Shown in pieces: positions 36,156 through 41,431 of a DNA stretch of 41,431 nucleotides. Numbering within the stretch: position 1 is the stretch's first letter; every line of letters starts with the position of its first letter. The DNA comes from Trachelipus rathkii (Eukaryota; Arthropoda; Malacostraca; Isopoda; Trachelipodidae). The notes beneath the pieces are model-generated. The model did no database searches. It was not told where the DNA came from and worked only from the letters and a program-made list of their open reading frames with translations. The DNA is taken from positions 1 through 41,431 of the forward strand of contig JABUQX010059982.1 of NCBI GenBank assembly GCA_015478945.1, read 5' to 3'. Both the position numbers and the translations under genes were made by a program.

Positions 36156-36800
36156 TAAACTAGCAGTAATCAATAGAGGTGTTTACTAACACCTAGGGGG
36201 ATTAGGTATGCTTTGTTTTACTGTGGGGATTACGTGGCTATGGGTAAACTCGATCATGGGATGGAGGGATGAGAACTGGAGGGTTTTGGGAACTTAGTAT
36301 GTTTTAAGGCATAGCTTTAAAACTCACATATTTTATTAAACATCTACCAAGACTTAAAGCAGTAAATAGTAAGACTCAATAGAGGTGTTACTATGATCTA
36401 GAAATTTTATAACTAAACTTTCGATTTTACTCGTCGCTACTGTTCATCATGATCGTTTTTTACTTCTCTTGCTTTAAATTTAAATGTTTCACTGCTTTAA
36501 CTCATATGTTTTACGAGAGACTGCTTTTATGCTTTAACTCCCATATTCATTAACATTACATACTTAGACAAGCAAGTAAATCAGATAAATCAACTTATGT
36601 AGTGTGACCTAACAACACGCGGGGGGATTAGTACAAATGCTTTTGTCTTTAACCTGCTTTACTGCTGTTAACTCCCATGTTTTTTAACCTCTGCTTTAAA
36701 AACTTTCTGCTATTACTGCTTACTTTCCTGCTTTACAACTGGCTACTTAACTTTTCGTGCTTTAACCTGTGCTTTAACTCAATTATTTTTTAACATTAAT
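36156..36800. repeat. CTGCTTTAACTC and GGGGGATTAG degenerate repeats
   Basis: The words CAATAGAGGTGTT-ACTA (36171 and 36379), GGGGGATTAG (36197 and 36621) and CTGCTTTAACTC-CAT (many variants at 36480-36790) recur. This is a diverged tandem array or nested repeats. Confidence 0.55.
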
Positions 36801-36934
36801 GTTAATTTAATGTTGGTGTTTAACTTTTTTTTTTATTTGTTATTATATTTTTATTAATTTGTTATTTTTATTATACCTTCTTAAGTGTTATTTACTTCAT
36901 GCCTATCGTTATTATTATTTAGAATCTTTTGACC

Positions 36935-37415
36935 ACCCGGACACCACACACACACACACCACACACACACAACTCACCAACACACAACGGACAAACACAG
37001 ACACATACACTTACACATATAACACTTCACGTATGACACTTATCACACATTCCTATGGCCACTTACATTTTACCCATAGACGCTTACACTTTAACACTTA
37101 CACTCACACACATGCGGTCACACACACTTCAGGGTATGGATCTTAATCCACACCACATTCACTATGAACTTACATTTACCGAGGACACTTTACATTTACA
37201 CTTTACACTATCACACAGATTTACTTACACACTCCCACAAGAATATACTTACCACTCAAGTCCACACAGAATTTTACTGCTTAACTCACACACAGATTTA
37301 CTTACACACAGATTTAACTACTTACAATTTGCACAACAGATTGTACCAAACAACACACACGCACAACACAAAACACACACATACACCCACACGCGCACAC
37401 ACACACGTTAACACA
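36935..37415. repeat. Degenerate (AC)n tract with ACACTTACA words
   Basis: CACACA runs plus repeated TTACACTT/TTACATTTACA words. Overlapping Thr/His-rich frames arise from the repeat. Confidence 0.8.
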
Positions 37416-38334
37416 TATAGACGTATAATTTATAAAACATTTATTTTTTAATTAACAGGTTAATTATATTACTCATGTACAATATAACTAAAAATTATTT
37501 CAAAGTTCTTAAACTCCTTAAAACTTCTATCATAAAACTCAATCATTTCTTTGAGCAAAAGAATTCTATTAATTAACTGTTAATACTTTTTGTTTATAAA
37601 TTTTATAACTTATGCAGTTTTAAAACATAACTTTTAACTCAAAATTTTATGAAATTTTTAATTAAAAACCCAATATATTTACCGGTACCATTATGAAGGC
37701 AATAATATTTAGTATGTAGGTGAAAATCATGTATAAGGCCAGAGGCTCGTCGTAGCACCCCCCTCTACATCAAGCTATGCCACGTTTTGTTTCTATTGAC
37801 TTACTGCTTTAAACGCAATCATCTTTAGCCCACTGTATACAAGTAATAAAAGTAAGAAAATAAGTTCTTCTCTGCTAACATAACATGGATATTTTATTAA
37901 AATTATTTAGTTTTATTTAAAAAACTAACATTAATATGGCATAGATATATATTATTCACTCAATGTTATCAAAAAATATTTCAAAGTTTTTTTTTAAATA
38001 ATTTCGGTTTTTTTATTATTATTATTATTAATTCTATGGTACTTGACAATCCATCAGAGAAACAATAACAACCGCACTTCCTTACAGATCCGAAACTGAC
38101 CTCTCTCTGTAAAATGTGTTGAAATAAGTACTTTAGGCCTAAATTTAGGATAAGCCTTTTTTGTAGCGGGCTAAATTTAAAAATCCTAATACCCAGGTTC
38201 AAAAGGTATTCCGTATAGACAAGAAATCAATTGTTATGTATTATTTTTAAATAAATATCACTTTCAAGCTGAAAACAGTGCTGGATGAACCGATCCTTTA
38301 AAGCAAGATGTAAAAACGAAATGTTTTCCTTCTT

Positions 38335-38386
38335 GTGATTGGTCGGGTAATCCTTATCTCTATATGACTCCGCATGTGATTGGTCG
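38335..38386 (+). promoter_or_regulatory. Paired ATTGG (inverted CCAAT) boxes
   Basis: Two GTGATTGGTCG motifs, at 38335-38345 and 38376-38386, 41 bases apart. Both are present at the matching place in the other arm (40521-40531 and 40561-40571), where one copy reads GTGATGGGTCG. CCAAT boxes bind NF-Y in animals; promoter activity here is inference. Confidence 0.35.
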
Positions 38387-38689
38387 AGAATTATTTTATC
38401 GTCTTTGGAAAATTAACGTTGTTCTTGTTAAACTTGTATTTGAGCAGGTGTGTGTTTTATATCTTTTTTTTAGACCCAAACTCATTTAAAACTCATAGTC
38501 ATTTGTTAGCTGTTAGGACGGTGGCACAAGTATTGATTTGTAAATTAAAAGTGTTTTTATTTTTACTACGTGTATATCATATTTATAATAATAATCTCTT
38601 AACAATTTGAGGAATAATTATTAATATTTACTAAGAATAGATAATACATTAATTCTCCTAGTTCATAGCTAGCCACAGGGCTCAGCACT

Positions 38690-38832
38690 GAGGCCCCCGC
38701 AAAGGCAGCCCAACTCCGCCACCCGCAGGTGCGTCCCCGACGCTCCCCGCCCCCGCGGTGTGCCGCGTGCGCCCGCAGGCGAATATTTCCGCTTTCCCGC
38801 GTTAACGCCGCCGCGTGCGCCCGCAGTCGCAA
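38690..38832. repeat. CpG-rich minisatellite at inner edge of left arm
   Basis: Two copies of a unit with GCCGCGTGCGCCCGCAG (38762-38779 and 38809-38826), 47 bases apart, plus related CACCCGCAGGTGCGTCCCCG at 38719. It is the reverse complement of 40095-40232. Strong CpG content in an AT-rich region. Confidence 0.75.
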
Positions 38833-38890
38833 TTCTATCTCCCTTGTTATTGTTATACTGAAAAACACACGTCTACCCCTACGCACACAT

Positions 38891-38921
<31 letters not shown>

Positions 38922-39527
38922 ACACCCCACACAGCCCGCACACTCACTTACACATATAATGTATAATTTCTAAACACTTTAATTTACATTTAAATTATTA
39001 TAGTATAGTCTGTATTAGTAACTCCTTACTAATAAATTTTATTTGTAGAACACACATTAACACAAACCACACGTACCACATACACATCACACACATACTC
39101 ACACAGCACACTCACTAGCACTATAGCGTAATAATTTATTAAAACACTTTTTATTTTTTTATTTCAGTATTACACTTAGTGTTTATTTATTCTGCTAGTT
39201 GTTTTATTATCACTACTATTGATATAGCAAGCCACACTCAACACACACAACACACACCACACCATCACATGCATCTCAGCAGATATAGTGTGGCTAAAGA
39301 CATTAATTGAAATCAATTATAATTTTGATTAAAACATTGTCATAGTTGGTTTATCATGAAATAGTGTACATATTGCATTTTTCAATACTATTGTTATTAT
39401 TATTTAGGAACACCGATCAATACACACACACACAAACACACACACACAGGAATATCATAACACATACACAAGTACACACACACACTCACACCTTTACACT
39501 ACGCATCCACCCAATCGATATTTTGAG
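38833..39527. repeat. Spacer of inverted repeat: (AC)n tracts
   Basis: The spacer opens with a pure (AC)n run at 38891-38921. Degenerate AC tracts follow at 39050-39120, 39235-39270 and 39420-39500, with AT-rich sequence between. No gene. Confidence 0.75.
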
Positions 39528-39752
39528 CCCATCTTTGATGCCTCCGCTTTTTGTGCCTCAAACTTTGATGCTCAGTTTGATGCTCACCTTTGATGTCTCG
39601 CTTTTGGAATGCCGTCACCTTTGATGCCTCAGCTTTTGATGCCATCAGCTTTGATGCCTCAACTTTATACCTCAGCTTTGATGCCTCAGCTTTTGGTGGT
39701 TCATCTTTGATGACTCATCTTTTGATGGCGTCCCATCTTTGATACCACCCTA
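39528..39752. repeat. TTTGATGCCTCAGC minisatellite
   Basis: About 15 tandem units of 14-15 bases near CTTTGATGCCTCAG, with substitutions and an extra T in alternate copies. On the minus strand 15-base units would read as Ala/Ser/Lys/Glu repeats, but unit length varies and no frame stays open. Confidence 0.85.
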
Positions 39753-39904
39753 TATTAATGATTCTATCTTATAACAGTTTACCTGTACCATAGAAACTTA
39801 CTTACATTCATACACACACTACAACTATGTGTCCAAGCCACATGTCCATATGCAAATATGGGCCTCATAATGCTAATCAACCACTAACCCACGACACCAA
39901 TAAT

Positions 39905-40084
39905 TTTATATATATATATATATTATATATTATATGTATAATATCTATATATAAATATATATATAATATATTATATATATATATAATATATATTATATAT
40001 ATATATATATATATTAATATTTATATATATATAGTATCTATATATATATATATAATTATTATATATATTATATATAGTATATTT
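39905..40084. repeat. (AT)n microsatellite
   Basis: About 180 bases of interrupted AT dinucleotide ending next to the right arm. The Ile/Tyr reading in it is a repeat artefact. Confidence 0.95.
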
Positions 40085-40089
40085 TCATT

Positions 40090-41431
40090 TCATGTACGCG
40101 GAAATTTGGCGCCTGCGGGCGATGCGGCGGGCGGGAACGCGGAAATATTGCGCTGCGGGCGCACGCGCGGGCGGGGCCGCGGCGGGACGCACCTGCCGGA
40201 GTGGCGGGGTTGGCTGCTCTTCTGCGGTGGGGACCAGGCACAACTACTAACAAAGAAATTCAGTGGGAATTTAATTATTATCTATTCTATGTAAATTAAT
40301 AATTAATTGCTCCATGTAAGTATTTATTATAAATTTTATACACTAAGTAAAAATAAAACACTTTTAATACAAATTCAGATAACTTGTGCACGCTTATACC
40401 GTAAAATGAACTATGAATTTTAAAAAGTGGTTTGTGGGTCTACAAAAGATATTAAAACAACACTGCTCAATACAAGTTAAAGAAGCAACGTTAATTTTCA
40501 GAAAGACGATAAATAATTCTCGACCAATCACATACGAGGTCTTAGAGATAAGGATTACCCCGACCCATCACAAGAAAGAAAACCATTTCCTTTTTACCTG
40601 CTTAAAGGATCTTTCCGATCCAGCGTAGTGTTTCAGTTTGAAATATATTTATAAAATAATAATAACATGATTCTTGTCTATACTACTGGAATAGCCTTTT
40701 GACCTGGTATTAGGCATTAAATTAGCCCCGTCTACAAAAAGGCTTATCCTAGAATTTAGGCCTAAATTTAGGCCTAACGTAGTTACTGCACCACATTTTT
40801 TACAGAAACAGGTCAGTTTGAAATATATTTTTTACCTGAATTAGGCTTAAATCGCTCGGGTTACAAAAAGGATTATGCTAAATTTAGACCTAAAGTAGTT
40901 ATTTCAACACTTTTACAGAGAGAGGTCAGTTTCGTATCTGTAAGGAGAGTGGGTGGGTGGTTGTGTTTTCTCGTGATGGATTGTCATGTAACAATTAGAT
41001 AATAATAATAATAATACAAGAACCGCTATATTAATTTAAAAAAACTTTGAACTATTTTTAGTTAACTCGAGTGAATAATATAATGTAGCTGAAGTAATTG
41101 TTATTCTTTAAAATAAAACTTAGAATGATTTTAATATAAATACATGTTATGTTAGCAGAGAACGAACTTATTTTTGTTTATTTTATACTTTACTAATGGC
41201 TAAAGGATGATGTATAAGGCAGTAAGTCAAATAGAACAAAACGTGGTATAGCTTGATGTAGAGGGTTGCTAGGGGCTGGCCTTACTGATTTAACTGATTT
41301 ATTGCTTTAGAGGTACGTAAAAATATGTTTTTAAATAAATTTCATAAAATTTTAGTAAAAAGTTATTTTAAAACTTGATAGTTTAATGAAAATTTATAAA
41401 CCAAAAAGCTATTAACAGTTGAGATAATAAA
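40090..41431 (-). repeat. Right arm of long inverted repeat (runs off the end)
   Basis: Reverse complement matches 37567-38838 in order and extent. It starts with the CpG-rich minisatellite (40095-40232) and the pairing has not ended at the window edge, so the true arm may be longer. It is about 70 bases longer than the left arm, partly because a unit of about 130 bases is duplicated here (40698-40933). Confidence 0.85.
40698..40933 (-). repeat. Tandem duplication of about 130 bases in right arm
   Basis: Two copies carry the same series: GACCTG/ACCTGAATTAGGC, TACAAAAAGG, TTTAGGCCTAA or TTTAGACCTAA, a TACAGA-type end, then AGGTCAGTTT. The left arm has only one copy (38085-38205). Confidence 0.65.

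Larger units (their letters stand above)
37567..38838 (+). repeat. Left arm of long inverted repeat
   Basis: Pairs with the reverse complement of 40090-41431 along its whole length. Shared landmarks in order are AACTGTTAATA, TTATAAATTTT, AAAATTTTATGAAATTT, CCTCTACATCAAGCTAT, CTCTGCTAACATAACATG, GACAATCCATCA, GAAACTGACCTCTCTCTGT, GATTGGTCGAGAATTATTT, AAAATTAACGTTG, TAGACCCA and AGAATAGATAAT, then the GC-rich minisatellite. By eye the arms are roughly 80-88% alike, with many one-base indels. No convincing gene; the frames inside are short. Confidence 0.85.

Noticed and set aside
36859..37451. Thr/His-rich ORFs
   Set aside because: Translations of (AC)n repeats in three frames.

Overview
The window looks like nuclear DNA from an arthropod, most likely a decapod crustacean. 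It is very AT-rich and crowded with simple repeats: long (AT)n arrays plus (AC)n, (CT)n, (GA)n and (AAT)n. It contains tRNA-derived SINE copies, decayed LINE reverse transcriptase fragments on the minus strand, and degenerate TTAGG/CCTAA tracts, the telomere motif of most arthropods. I see no bacterial operons, rRNA, CRISPR array or intact tRNA gene. The assignment to decapods rests on the known microsatellite load of penaeid genomes and on a remembered likeness of one LINE fragment to multi-copy decapod LINEs. I could not run a search.

Layout: 1.2-3.03 kb (+) holds the best protein-like sequence, an unrecognised helical-repeat gene broken by at least two frameshifts. 3.56-4.42 kb (-) is the 3' end of a LINE. 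5.0-6.3 kb is mostly (AT)n. 6.3-6.5 kb is a SINE with a near-complete tRNA-like head, and a diverged copy lies at 21.8-22.1 kb (-). A second tRNA-like SINE family has copies at 8.1-8.2 and 34.4-34.5 kb (both -). 9.2-17.0 kb is long AT-rich sequence with no recognisable gene. 17.07-18.27 kb (-) is a transposase-like relic with a plausible GT-AG intron. 19.6-21.8 and 31.3-32.9 kb are purine-rich on the minus strand; the second is clearly a LINE reverse transcriptase, the first only possibly LINE. 24.1-26.1 kb holds a MITE-like element carrying TTAGG-like repeats and a 1.4-kb unit bounded by inverted GC-rich ends. 28-31.3 and 33-35 kb are dominated by low-complexity DNA.

The right end (37.57-41.43 kb) is one large imperfect inverted repeat. 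Its two arms are about 1.3 kb each and are bounded inside by CpG-rich minisatellites. The 1.25-kb spacer holds (AC)n, (AT)n and a minisatellite of about 15 bp. The right arm runs off the window.

No intact gene or coordinated multi-gene system is visible. The coding remains are single genes or mobile-element debris. Frame breaks and arm differences are often single-base indels, so uncorrected long-read error is a serious alternative to true decay throughout. The observations most worth following are the inverted repeat and the helical-repeat gene.
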